Part shown: positions 25,830-34,159 of the stretch, piece by piece
Layout: every line of letters begins with the position of its first letter
Position numbering within the stretch: position 1 is the stretch's first letter
Assembly (NCBI RefSeq): GCF_022354825.1
Contig: NZ_CP031168.1
Location: 8,236,501 to 8,300,500 of the forward strand
Reading direction: 5' to 3'
Origin: Paenibacillus sp. H1-7
GTDB taxonomy: Bacteria > Bacillota > Bacilli > Paenibacillales > NBRC-103111
Length of the DNA: 64,000 nucleotides
Notes under the pieces: generated by a model
Database searches by the model: none
The model's input: the letters and a program-made list of their open reading frames with translations, nothing else
What the model was told of the DNA's origin: nothing
Made by a program: the position numbers and the translations under genes

Positions 25830-26945
25830 TCATCGGGATTTGTTCAAAACATGATACATAGCATCTATCACTTTATACACATCTTCATCACTCATTTTTC
25901 CATGTATAGGTATTGCAAGCCCTTTTTCATATAGAGCAGCTGAAACAGGGTAATCCTCTCGCCGAAATCCATATTTATCTTTATAATACTTTAATAAATG
26001 TATTGCCTGGGCTCCCAAGTTGGATTCAACCTCTTGGTCCCTTAACTGATTAATGATATCTGCACGATTTGAATTAAATGGTAGGACAATCATAAATGTT
26101 TGCCAAGCATGTCCCACATAATCCCTTGGTAATTTTATTGATAAATCGACAAATGCCTTCAAATACATGCTAGCAATAGCTTTTCGTCTTAAAAGAGCAT
26201 CTTTGAAGCTTGTTATTTGCTCAAGACCAAGAGCAGCTTGAAATTCTGTAAGTCTATAATTAAAACCAGGTAAAACAAAATCAAGCCCTTCTGGATTTCT
26301 CTCAATTCCGTGATTTCGCAATTTATTTAGTTTATCGTGAAGCTCATCGCTATTCGTAACGACTAATCCACCCTCACCCGTTGTTAATGCCTTTCTGGGA
26401 TGAAAAGAAAAACAAGCAACATCCCCTGTGCCACCAATATGTCTTTCATTAAATGTTGTGCCAAGTGCACAAGCTGCATCCTCAATAATATACAAGTGGT
26501 GTCTGCGCGCAATGTCGTGAATTGCATCCAATCTACATGAAAGTCCAAACTCATGAACAATTATTAGTGCTTTTAACTTTTCTGGACCGTCCCAGTTTTC
26601 TATAGCCGTTTCCAAAGCTTCAGGACTTATACAATAGGTATCTTCCTCCACATCGACTAGGATAGTCTTAGCACCAACAATTTCCACAACATTTGAAGTA
26701 GCAGGAAATGTAAAAGCAGGTACGAGAACGGCATCTCCTTGTCCAATCCCTAAAGCGACCATAGCAAGGTGTAGAGCTGCTGTTCCGCTTGTTACCGCTA
26801 AAGAATGTTTAACTCCGATAAAGGAACCTAGCTCTTTTTCAAACAACTCCACCGTTTCGCCTTGAATTAACGATCCTTTTTTGAGTGTTTGAATAGCGCG
26901 ATCTAACTCAGCATCATGAAAGGAAGGATCTACAAGTTTAATCAT
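25830..26945 (-). CDS. DegT/DnrJ/EryC1 sugar aminotransferase (ArnB-like)
   Basis: 371 residues. PLP lysine K185 in FSFHPRKALTTGEGG, aspartate D156 in IIEDAACALG, substrate-side SGTAALHLAMVALG near residue 53. The HPRKALTTGEGG form is that of 4-aminotransferases such as ArnB/PseC-type enzymes rather than WbpE, so it should act on a different keto-sugar from the aminotransferase at 19.5 kb. Start after AGAGGGAG and overlapping the epimerase stop by 8 bases. Confidence 0.85.
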   Translation of the reverse strand: MIKLVDPSFHDAELDRAIQTLKKGSLIQGETVELFEKELGSFIGVKHSLAVTSGTAALHLAMVALGIGQGDAVLVPAFTFPATSNVVEIVGAKTILVDVEEDTYCISPEALETAIENWDGPEKLKALIIVHEFGLSCRLDAIHDIARRHHLYIIEDAACALGTTFNERHIGGTGDVACFSFHPRKALTTGEGGLVVTNSDELHDKLNKLRNHGIERNPEGLDFVLPGFNYRLTEFQAALGLEQITSFKDALLRRKAIASMYLKAFVDLSIKLPRDYVGHAWQTFMIVLPFNSNRADIINQLRDQEVESNLGAQAIHLLKYYKDKYGFRREDYPVSAALYEKGLAIPIHGKMSDEDVYKVIDAMYHVLNKSR

Positions 26946-27909
26946 GCTGTCTCCCTCTGAAGTAATCCCCCGTCCTTCTAATTCCTTCCTCTAAATCGAC
27001 CTTGGCTTCAAATCCTAACATTCTCTTCGCCTTTTCCACCTGTGGAACCCTTAACTCTATATCTACTGAAGTTTGTTCAACAAAGTGGATTTCAGAATGT
27101 GATTTCAGCACTCTAAGGATGGTGTTCGCAAGCCCATAAATGGTTATAACATTGTGCTTGTTTCCGATATTGAATGATTCTCCTATTGCTTCTTCCCTGG
27201 TCATGCAGCATAGTATACCTTCCACCATATCATCAACATAACACCAAGCACGGATTTGTGTACCATCTCCATGAATATTTATTATTTCGTTAGCAAGTGC
27301 CTTTTGGACAAAAATGCGAACCGCGCCTTCTCCAACTTGGCCAGGGCCAAATATATTAAACGGTCTTACGGTAACAGTCGGCAGTTTATATTCTTTGAAA
27401 TACGCATAAGAAAGATGCTCTACTGCCAGTTTACTAACTGCATAGGTCCATCTAGCCTCTCCTACAGCGCCTAAAACTGTCGAACTAGTTTCCTCTGATC
27501 GGAAGGCCATCTGGCCAAACACTTCACTTGTACTGAAACAAATGATTCTCTTGCAATGTTCCAGTGTAGTGCATGCCTCTAAAAGATTCGCAGAACCCAC
27601 CATATTAACATTCATAGTTAATACAGGATTTTTTATCACTGTATCTATTCCAGCAATACCGGCCGCGTGAATAACATATGTAGATCCTTGAATAGATTGC
27701 TTTAATAGTTCAAGATCTAATACATTACCTTGGATTACCTTAAGATTAGGGTGATTACGATAATCCTTGTTCTCCAAAGAGTTTCTAGACAAATTATCAT
27801 AGACAGTTATTTGGTTGTGATCTATCAATCTTCCTATAAGCGTTGAACCAATGAAACCAGTACCACCTGTAATAAAAATCCTTTCCCCTACTATACTGTT
27901 ATAATTCAT
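26938..27909 (-). CDS. extended SDR: NAD-dependent epimerase/dehydratase or UDP-glucuronate decarboxylase-like
   Basis: 323 residues from ATG 27909, chosen because GAGG lies 6 bases before it. NAD-binding GGTGFIG (15-21), catalytic Y156xxxK160 (YAVSK), and TSEVFG at 127-132, where dehydratases such as RmlB have TDEVYG. The SE pair, the ARWTYAVSK and VRPFNIFGPGQ blocks and a late R in RVPQVEKAKRMLGFEAK are also found in UDP-glucuronate decarboxylases (UXS and ArnA C-terminal domain). A 4-epimerase cannot be excluded. Confidence 0.8.
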   Translation of the reverse strand: MNYNSIVGERIFITGGTGFIGSTLIGRLIDHNQITVYDNLSRNSLENKDYRNHPNLKVIQGNVLDLELLKQSIQGSTYVIHAAGIAGIDTVIKNPVLTMNVNMVGSANLLEACTTLEHCKRIICFSTSEVFGQMAFRSEETSSTVLGAVGEARWTYAVSKLAVEHLSYAYFKEYKLPTVTVRPFNIFGPGQVGEGAVRIFVQKALANEIINIHGDGTQIRAWCYVDDMVEGILCCMTREEAIGESFNIGNKHNVITIYGLANTILRVLKSHSEIHFVEQTSVDIELRVPQVEKAKRMLGFEAKVDLEEGIRRTGDYFRGRQHD

Positions 27910-27940
27910 ATGAAACCTCATCTTTTAAAATTTTTTATAA

Positions 27941-30900
27941 CTAGATGCTCTTATAAATATCTAACAATTTTTTAACTACTATTTTGGGGTTGTGATGTTT
28001 CTCCACATATTTTCTACCTCGATCACCTAGTATACTACGTAGGTCATCATCAACAAGTAGTTTTTCTAGTTCATCACCTACATTTTCTGTATTCGCTGAC
28101 ACAATTGGGAGATCTTTAGGATAGTAATCCCTCATGAATTCATTGATATAAGTAATAACAGGCTTACCCATAGCCATGGCTTCCAAGGCTAATACCCCAT
28201 AAGACCCTAGCTTCAACTGATCAACAATAATATCAGCTTGCTTATAGACTTTCTTAGCCTCTTCATGAGACATATCTTTTACTAATTTGAAATCAAAATC
28301 GTACTTCTTTTGGAGATTTTCAACCGCCTCTAATACATATCTAGTACCTTTTATCTCCGGCGAAGTTGGAGCATGAACCACAAGTGGCTTCACTTTCCTA
28401 AATGTAAAATCAATAGGTGGTTGGTATGCTTCCAGATCAATAGTGGTATTTAGAAAATGAACATTTTCAAAATAATCTTTAACATATTCATATAGTTCCC
28501 CATCGGCAATTATACAGTTTTTTACATATTTTGATACATGTTCTAGTCGGGATATAATCTGACTCTCGTCATGTGTTTTTGCAACATTGTACTTATTAAA
28601 ATTCTTTGCTATTGAAAACCGCCGCACATCAGATCCTAAATAGTGCATAACTACTTTTTTACTTTTGTTCAATAATAAAGGCAAGTCTGAGTAATCAGGC
28701 ATCAGTGTTTGGTTAAAATAAAAGTGAAAAATATCGAATGTTTCAATTGCTTTTGATGTTATTTGTTGTAGATCCTCGGCAAAAGCAGGATGCCACTTGG
28801 TTAAATCATAAACATAATCAGAAGGATATCCTAAATAACTAGGATAATAATTTAGCGATTTGGCTAAAACATCCTCATGCTGCAACTCTTTTACTAATGA
28901 GTTCATTTGATTTGCTATTTCTATTGTCCCCTGGAGAACTCTTGTTGATCTATTAAATTCATCACTGTTACTGAAAGGAACAATGTTGTCCAAGTTCAAA
29001 TTATCCATAGACAATATAATTTCCGTTTTAGAAATCTTATTAGTGTACTCAATAACCAACTGATTGATTAAACCCGCTACATATGGATAACGCTCACCTG
29101 CTTCACGGTAACTTGCCAAGGCAGCTTTAATATCCCCTCGTTGCGCAGCCTCTTTCGCTAGATACATTAGAACCAGAAACTTTTGCTCTGAATCATCAAG
29201 AGTCTTATAGATAATTCTAATACTATTTATATGATACAAGTTAGATATGTAATTAATACCAAATTCAACATATCTTTTAAAAGTTTCATAAACCTTTATT
29301 TCACGTTGCTTATCTTCGTTATCTTCTAGCTTACTATCTTCAATCTCGCTAAGAACAATTACATTAGCAATTGCTGCAAATACTCTGTTAGTATGAAAAT
29401 CATTATGGCGTACTTTTGTTTTCTCAATGTTTTCTAATAATTTCTCTTTCGCATCACTATACTCATCCACCAAAGATTTTATATGAACTTTTATTTTAGC
29501 AGTTTCCATTTCTTTCAAATAAGTAATGATAGAGATTCCTTGCAAAATTGCATGGTGGAATATTTCAAAATAAGGGTAAAGAGGTAATTGGTTCATATCG
29601 GTAGATTGAAGAAAAGTACGTATCAGTCCTGCTGGCCCTAAACTTACACGAATTTGATTTAATTGACTGTACTGATCATTACCAGTAGCAAACTGTTCAG
29701 CCAATTTAGTTTTTGCATCAACTTCCATTTCTTTTCTAAATAACTCCAGTAACTGGATAAAAGTTAGTTTAGATTCATCCGTCGGTATATTGTTGTTATA
29801 ATAGTCTAACAATCCACAATATCTTTCTAACCTAATATAAACTTTGATGACCAACTTATACTTATCTACATGCTCGTCTATTAAATCGATATATTCTACT
29901 GCCTTATCATATTCCTCTTTTTCACAATAATAGTTCGTTAGTATAAATGCAGCATTTGATCTTGCCGCGGAATCAATAGTATATAGTTCAACAGCATTAT
30001 ATCTAGTTAAATCCATTTTGCCACTAGTATAATTACTATACATTTCAAAATATGCTTTAAAAAGCGGGACAGCATCTTCCTTCTTATTGTTTGCAACATA
30101 CGAACAAGCAGTAAAGTAATACACATCTATATAATCAGGTTTGGCATTAATTCCTTCTAGCCCTATTCTAATAGCTTCTTCATACTCGTTGTTACAAATT
30201 GCTAGACGAATATATTCGCCATACACATAATAATATTCAGTTCGATTTAGGTTTCGTTTTTTTATTACATCGTAGGCCTTTCTTATCTCTTCTATTGCTT
30301 CCTTGTTATCTTTGTGCATCATATAGGTTCGTGCTAATTGAAACCGATAATATATATGATCTGGGTTATTTTCAAGCTCTTTCAGTAAGAGAGCACTAGT
30401 TCGTATAAACTTCTTCTCCATTAAATCTTCATCTTCATTAATGTATCCATAGTGAATCAGAAAAATATCTGTTTGCATTACAGGATGCTGATAAATTGCT
30501 TGGTTATGTACAGTTCCAACATATTTAAACGATCCATCATTTCTAAACAAACGCTCAGTAACATGGTATACAGCTCTATCAACTACTAGTGATAGAATAT
30601 TCTTTTCTTGAAGTTTTATTGCGTTATAATTTCGTACAGATTCACTTTCCATCAAATCCATTAACTTCTCTACATCTTGTAATTCTTCATCGGCATCTAT
30701 TATAAATATCCATTCACCGGTCGCATACGAAATAGATATATTTCTCATTTCAGAAAAGCTATTATTCCACTCATGAAAGTAGACTCGCTCAGTATATTGC
30801 TTAACGATTTCCACTGTTTTATCAGTTGAACCCGTATCTACAATAATTAATTCTATATTCGGGCAATCTAACAACGGTTTAAGACTATTCAAGCAGCGTC

Positions 30901-30964
30901 TTATATTCTTCTCTTCATCTTTAACGATCATACAAATACTAATCAGAAAAGGCTTATTCATCAT
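27941..30964 (-). CDS. large glycosyltransferase: GT2 domain, TPR-like middle, GT-B domain
   Basis: About 1007 residues, probable flagellin glycosyltransferase. N-terminal GT2 domain: ISICMIVKDEEKNIRRCL, VDTGSTDKT near residue 45 and the DxD site FIIDADEEL near residue 90. Residues about 195-680 are helical with TPR-like periodicity (ARTYMMHKDNKEAIEEIRKAYD). The last 300 residues form a second transferase of GT-B/GT4 type with HAPTSPEIKGTRYVLEA and YGVLALEAMAMGKPVIT. No signal peptide or membrane segment, so cytoplasmic. The start overlaps the preceding gene by 11 bases; a GGAGTG lies upstream. Confidence 0.85.
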   Translation of the reverse strand: MMNKPFLISICMIVKDEEKNIRRCLNSLKPLLDCPNIELIIVDTGSTDKTVEIVKQYTERVYFHEWNNSFSEMRNISISYATGEWIFIIDADEELQDVEKLMDLMESESVRNYNAIKLQEKNILSLVVDRAVYHVTERLFRNDGSFKYVGTVHNQAIYQHPVMQTDIFLIHYGYINEDEDLMEKKFIRTSALLLKELENNPDHIYYRFQLARTYMMHKDNKEAIEEIRKAYDVIKKRNLNRTEYYYVYGEYIRLAICNNEYEEAIRIGLEGINAKPDYIDVYYFTACSYVANNKKEDAVPLFKAYFEMYSNYTSGKMDLTRYNAVELYTIDSAARSNAAFILTNYYCEKEEYDKAVEYIDLIDEHVDKYKLVIKVYIRLERYCGLLDYYNNNIPTDESKLTFIQLLELFRKEMEVDAKTKLAEQFATGNDQYSQLNQIRVSLGPAGLIRTFLQSTDMNQLPLYPYFEIFHHAILQGISIITYLKEMETAKIKVHIKSLVDEYSDAKEKLLENIEKTKVRHNDFHTNRVFAAIANVIVLSEIEDSKLEDNEDKQREIKVYETFKRYVEFGINYISNLYHINSIRIIYKTLDDSEQKFLVLMYLAKEAAQRGDIKAALASYREAGERYPYVAGLINQLVIEYTNKISKTEIILSMDNLNLDNIVPFSNSDEFNRSTRVLQGTIEIANQMNSLVKELQHEDVLAKSLNYYPSYLGYPSDYVYDLTKWHPAFAEDLQQITSKAIETFDIFHFYFNQTLMPDYSDLPLLLNKSKKVVMHYLGSDVRRFSIAKNFNKYNVAKTHDESQIISRLEHVSKYVKNCIIADGELYEYVKDYFENVHFLNTTIDLEAYQPPIDFTFRKVKPLVVHAPTSPEIKGTRYVLEAVENLQKKYDFDFKLVKDMSHEEAKKVYKQADIIVDQLKLGSYGVLALEAMAMGKPVITYINEFMRDYYPKDLPIVSANTENVGDELEKLLVDDDLRSILGDRGRKYVEKHHNPKIVVKKLLDIYKSI

Positions 30965-31292
30965 TGACAGTATCACTCCAGTATTCAAGAAGTGGTAATA
31001 ACTCGTAGGTCAAAAGATCAGCTACATACATGTAGTCTTTTTTTTCAAATTGGTTTAACAGAAGTTGTAATTTCTCATTCATCTCAGTGATATCAATCAT
31101 GGAATTGTATTTATTTAAAGTCTCTATTCCCTCCATCAATATCGATAAATCATCTAGCAAATAAACAAAGCGTTCATTTGCTTGAGATGTATCACCCGAT
31201 TGGAATAACTCTACTATAGTTTTAATTCTAGTCTGTAAGTTCCCAGCTAGCATTAAAACCATATCTTTCATATTCCCTTCCTTATTTACCAT
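30954..31292 (-). CDS. small helical protein between flagellin and glycosyltransferase
   Basis: 112 residues, acidic, predicted almost all helix (for example FVYLLDDLSILMEGIETL, NEKLQLLLNQFEKKDYMYVADLL). No recognised family. Size and composition resemble flagellar chaperones of the FliS/FliT/FlgN type, and similar small proteins are often seen beside flagellin genes. Its end overlaps the glycosyltransferase start, so the two are likely translated together. It might be a chaperone or an adaptor that presents flagellin to the transferase; this is inference. Confidence 0.65.
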   Translation of the reverse strand: MVNKEGNMKDMVLMLAGNLQTRIKTIVELFQSGDTSQANERFVYLLDDLSILMEGIETLNKYNSMIDITEMNEKLQLLLNQFEKKDYMYVADLLTYELLPLLEYWSDTVNDE

Positions 31293-31317
31293 ATTTTTTT
31301 CACCCCTTAATTTACGA

Positions 31318-31341
31318 AAAGCCGACTTTTCAGTCGGCTTT
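31318..31341 (-). terminator. flagellin terminator
   Basis: AAAGCCGAC / GTCGGCTTT hairpin with six-base loop, followed by TTTTC only, on the minus strand. The T-tail is short, so some read-through from the strong hag promoter into the glycosylation genes is plausible. Confidence 0.75.
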
Positions 31342-31378
31342 CCATTTGTTAAGCTTTCTCTCTTATTTAAACTAAATA

Positions 31379-32539
31379 TTAACGAAGTAGTTGAAGAACA
31401 CCTTGTGGCGTTTGGTTAGCTTGCGCCAACATTGCTTGAGAAGCTTGAGTGAGAATGTTGTTCTTAGTAAAGTCCATCATCTCTTTAGCCATATCTACAT
31501 CGCGAATACGGGATTCAGCAGCAGATAGGTTCTCGGAAGATGCTCCCAAGTTGTTGATGGAATGTTCCAAACGATTTTGGTATGCGCCCAATTTAGAACG
31601 TTGCGTCGAAACATCGTCAAGTGCTTTTTGGATTGCGGAGATAGACGCTTGAGCAGCACCTTTAGAAGAAACACTGATTTTATCTACATGCAATGCTTTA
31701 GCACTCATGTCTTCTACTGCTACATTCATTGTTTGGGACGAATTTGCACCAATTTGGAATGTTGCAGAAGTATCAGTGATGTCTTTTTGAGCAGCTCTTG
31801 TAGTAAATGTAAACTCTTCGCCTACTTTTTCCAATCTGTTTGCCGTAGTGGAGGCTGTAAGAGCAATTGATGTTCCTCCGATAGTAACAGCTGTAGCGGT
31901 AGTAGCGATTTGTTTAGTAGTTTGTTTACCGGATGCATCAGTGATAGTAAGAGTAAAGCTACCAGCACCTGTAGGTGAAGTTACGCCAGAAATACGAACG
32001 TTGTAAGTATTATCACCGAACTGTGCACTTGTTGCGTTGTCGAACGAAATTGTTTTGAACAGATCCGAGTTAGATCTTTCATCGAATGCTTGTGTTCTTG
32101 CAGTCAGGTTTGTACCGCTCAGGTTACCGTTCAAAAGTTTCTTGGTGTTAAACTCAGTAGTATTTGCAATGCGATCCAACTCTTTAGTCAATTGGTTAAC
32201 TTCTTTTTGAAGCTCACCACGGTCAGCATCGGTATTCGTATCATTGGAAGATTGAACTGCCAATTCACGCATACGCTGCAAGATGCTGTGAGTTTCAGTC
32301 AATGCGCCTTCAGCTGTTTGAATCAAGGAAATACCGTCTTGAGCGTTGCGTTGTGCTTGATCCAAACCACGAATTTGACCGCGCATTTTTTCGGAAATTG
32401 CCAAGCCAGCTGCGTCATCGCCAGCACGGTTAATACGAAGACCGGAAGACAATTTTTCAAGGGATTTACCCACTGCTGTGTTGTTACCAGAAAGTTGACG
32501 GTGAGTGTTCATTGCTGCAAGGTTGTGATTAATTCTCAT
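31379..32539 (-). CDS. hag: flagellin
   Basis: 386 residues from MRINHNLAAMNTHRQL, preceded by AAGGAGGAA; an upstream open frame of 14 codons is leader. Conserved D0/D1 helices: N-terminal SGLRINRAGDDAAGLAISE and C-terminal SRIRDVDMAKEMMDFTKNN ending in QGVLQLLR. The central 160-300 part is Thr/Ser-rich and variable, the usual O-glycosylation zone, which suits the glycosyltransferase genes downstream. Sigma-D-like promoter and CsrA-type sites upstream. Confidence 0.98.
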   Translation of the reverse strand: MRINHNLAAMNTHRQLSGNNTAVGKSLEKLSSGLRINRAGDDAAGLAISEKMRGQIRGLDQAQRNAQDGISLIQTAEGALTETHSILQRMRELAVQSSNDTNTDADRGELQKEVNQLTKELDRIANTTEFNTKKLLNGNLSGTNLTARTQAFDERSNSDLFKTISFDNATSAQFGDNTYNVRISGVTSPTGAGSFTLTITDASGKQTTKQIATTATAVTIGGTSIALTASTTANRLEKVGEEFTFTTRAAQKDITDTSATFQIGANSSQTMNVAVEDMSAKALHVDKISVSSKGAAQASISAIQKALDDVSTQRSKLGAYQNRLEHSINNLGASSENLSAAESRIRDVDMAKEMMDFTKNNILTQASQAMLAQANQTPQGVLQLLR

Positions 32540-32544
32540 TTCAA

Positions 32545-32585
32545 TTCTTCCTCCTTGAAGGTTCGTTTTTCCCACTTCCATGTGG
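32545..32585 (-). promoter_or_regulatory. two CsrA-type binding sites in the flagellin leader
   Basis: Minus strand: hairpin CCAC-ATGGAA-GTGG (32585-32572) displays GGA in its loop, the classic CsrA target; a second GGA-containing site CAAGGAGGAA overlaps the ribosome site of hag. Two sites, one over the Shine-Dalgarno, match the organisation shown for B. subtilis hag. csrA and fliW lie immediately upstream. Confidence 0.65.
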
Positions 32586-32593
32586 TTTCGACT

Positions 32594-32619
32594 ATTCGAA
32601 AGTCGGCCGCCTTTCGAAT
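32594..32619 (-). repeat. perfect 9-bp hairpin in the flagellin leader
   Basis: ATTCGAAAG / CTTTCGAAT with an eight-base GC-rich loop, 55-80 bases before the hag start codon. No T-run follows. Probably protects the abundant flagellin mRNA or shapes the CsrA site next to it. Confidence 0.6.
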
Positions 32620-32669
32620 GAGTTTCTATAAATATTATCGTAATAGTTAGATCCCCGATGTAGCCCTAA

Positions 32670-32695
32670 ATATCGCCGTTTTAAGTCTAATTTCA
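32670..32695 (-). promoter_or_regulatory. sigma-D-like promoter of flagellin
   Basis: Minus strand TGAA (32692-32695) - 14 bases - GGCGATAT (32670-32677), one mismatch in each element from TAAA-N14-16-GCCGATAT. It gives a leader of about 120 bases. Confidence 0.55.
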
Positions 32696-32751
32696 CTGTT
32701 TTTCGACATTTACCTTCAATTTATATCGCCTTAGCACTAGATATCTCTATA

Positions 32752-33003
32752 TTAGTCTCTATCGCTATAGTTCCCTTGTCGTCCTCTAACAATCCCATTC
32801 AAATCCTTAAGACTAATTGCGATATTAGTGGCCTCTTTATTTGATTCCTGTATAGATAAGTAGACTTCCTTCCTGTATACGTCAACATTTCTCGGAGCCT
32901 TAATTCCAAGCTTAACCGTTTCTCCTTCAACCTCTAGAACAACCAGTTCTATCTGGTCACCAATCATTATAGATTCGCCCTTTTTACGACTTAGTACGAG
33001 CAT
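32752..33003 (-). CDS. csrA: carbon storage regulator CsrA
   Basis: 83 residues. MLVLSRKKGESIMIGDQIELVVLEVEG is diagnostic. RNA-binding dimer that represses flagellin translation until FliW removes it. Start codon shares one base with the fliW stop (TAATG), so the antagonist pair is translationally coupled. Confidence 0.97.
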   Translation of the reverse strand: MLVLSRKKGESIMIGDQIELVVLEVEGETVKLGIKAPRNVDVYRKEVYLSIQESNKEATNIAISLKDLNGIVRGRQGNYSDRD

Positions 33004-33464
33004 TATGATTCACCGCCCATTTGAGAATCGTTTGCACGACTTTGCTTAATGAGACTATGTTTTGTTTTATATGGAGAATTATGCAAAATAATTTGCCTTC
33101 CAACTCTCTTCTTTACATTCACTACAACAGGAGCAAGAAGGTTGGTTGTTATGTTTTCAACATTAGTGGAGACCGTTACTATCGTCCACACCGCTACTTC
33201 TTGTTCATTATTAATTCCGAGCTCTTCCTGTACACCTTCCGATAACTGAAATTCATAGTCCGAGAAAAACAGGAATGGATTTGTAATAACAAAGGAAAGC
33301 TCCTTATTACTTATTGATTGTAAAAAGGCAAACGGCTCTTCTTCGCTTGATTGAACGATTACGTACTGCTGAAGCTCTTCAAAGCCTGGTAAACCTTGCG
33401 GGAAAGTAATAATGTCTATTTCCTCTACTTTAATTTCACCTAATTGCAAAGTATTGATTATCAT
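33003..33464 (-). CDS. fliW: flagellar assembly factor FliW
   Basis: 153 residues from MIINTLQLGEIKVEEIDIITFPQGLPGFEE; AAGGAGCGG precedes this ATG and the longer open frame runs through hairpins. FliW binds either CsrA or cytosolic flagellin, so flagellin secretion frees FliW to titrate CsrA. All partners (FliW, CsrA, Hag, FliS) are encoded within 17 kb here. Confidence 0.96.
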   Translation of the reverse strand: MIINTLQLGEIKVEEIDIITFPQGLPGFEELQQYVIVQSSEEEPFAFLQSISNKELSFVITNPFLFFSDYEFQLSEGVQEELGINNEQEVAVWTIVTVSTNVENITTNLLAPVVVNVKKRVGRQIILHNSPYKTKHSLIKQSRANDSQMGGES

Positions 33465-33490
33465 CCTGTCTCCGCTCCTTTTTATTAAGA

Positions 33491-33510
33491 AAAGCTCCTT
33501 TCGGAGCTTT
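33491..33510 (-). terminator. hairpin just upstream of fliW
   Basis: AAAGCTCC-TTTC-GGAGCTTT followed by TTCTT then AAT on the minus strand, 25 bases before the fliW start. Could be a second, weak terminator or an attenuator in the fliW leader. Confidence 0.4.
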
Positions 33511-33535
33511 AAACACAAGCTATTGTATTCAGTGT

Positions 33536-33568
33536 ACAAAAAAACTATAGATTTTCCAATCTATAGTT
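33536..33568 (-). terminator. terminator of the yvyF/flgM-flgN-flgK-flgL-yviE operon
   Basis: AACTATAGATT / AATCTATAGTT, perfect 11-base stem with four-base loop, followed by a run of seven T on the minus strand. Confidence 0.9.
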
Positions 33569-33575
33569 CTCTACG

Positions 33576-34145
33576 TTATAATCTTAGATCTAATTGAGGG
33601 GGCGTGATTTCAACTTTAGGGTATTGAAGCATATAGATGTCTAGCTTGCCTCTAATGACGTTCAACTCCGGTTTATTTACTCGAGCATTGACTTCAATAG
33701 AGCCCCCTATTACCTCAATTTGCGGCCTCTGAGCTGTATAGTGAATATCCACATTATCGGATGTTGCCAATCCAGCAATATTATACTCAGTACGCTCTGT
33801 AAATAGTTGTTTAGCATTCTCTACGATAGGGTTGCCGCCGGCTGCAATATTGCCTAAGCTATTACCTCGTTCAACGATTTTGGCAATTCCCTGTAAAGCA
33901 ATATTCCGTGCCTCTGAATAGATTTTATTCATCGTCCCCAAATGACCGCCTCTGCATAAAGCATCCCATGCACGACTTTGATCGATCTGCATGTCTCCAC
34001 GAGGAGATTCCATCTGAAGCCTAGGCTGTACCCTCTTCATTTCGTATGTAGCTTTGGGCTGTTTTTGCTCTAATGTCGCTGGATCTGCATCGATACCTAA
34101 TTGAGCAAATTGCTGATGAATACTAATAGTAGGAAAAGATACCAC
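33576..34145 (-). CDS. yviE: DUF6470 / YviE-like protein
   Basis: 189 residues, probable GTG start after GGGGGG. Between flgL and fliW, exactly where B. subtilis has yviE. Begins FPTISIHQQFAQLGID and shows repeated I/V-x-x-P-x-(I/L) stretches at the C-terminus (KVEITPPQLDLRL). No signal peptide or membrane segment. Function unknown. Confidence 0.8.
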   Translation of the reverse strand: MVSFPTISIHQQFAQLGIDADPATLEQKQPKATYEMKRVQPRLQMESPRGDMQIDQSRAWDALCRGGHLGTMNKIYSEARNIALQGIAKIVERGNSLGNIAAGGNPIVENAKQLFTERTEYNIAGLATSDNVDIHYTAQRPQIEVIGGSIEVNARVNKPELNVIRGKLDIYMLQYPKVEITPPQLDLRL

Positions 34146-34159
34146 TACAAGAATCCCCC

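Noticed and set aside
26938..31292. Mobile element carrying the sugar genes
   Set aside because: No transposase, integrase, terminal inverted repeats or target duplication could be seen at the island borders, although the AT-rich content suggests transfer.
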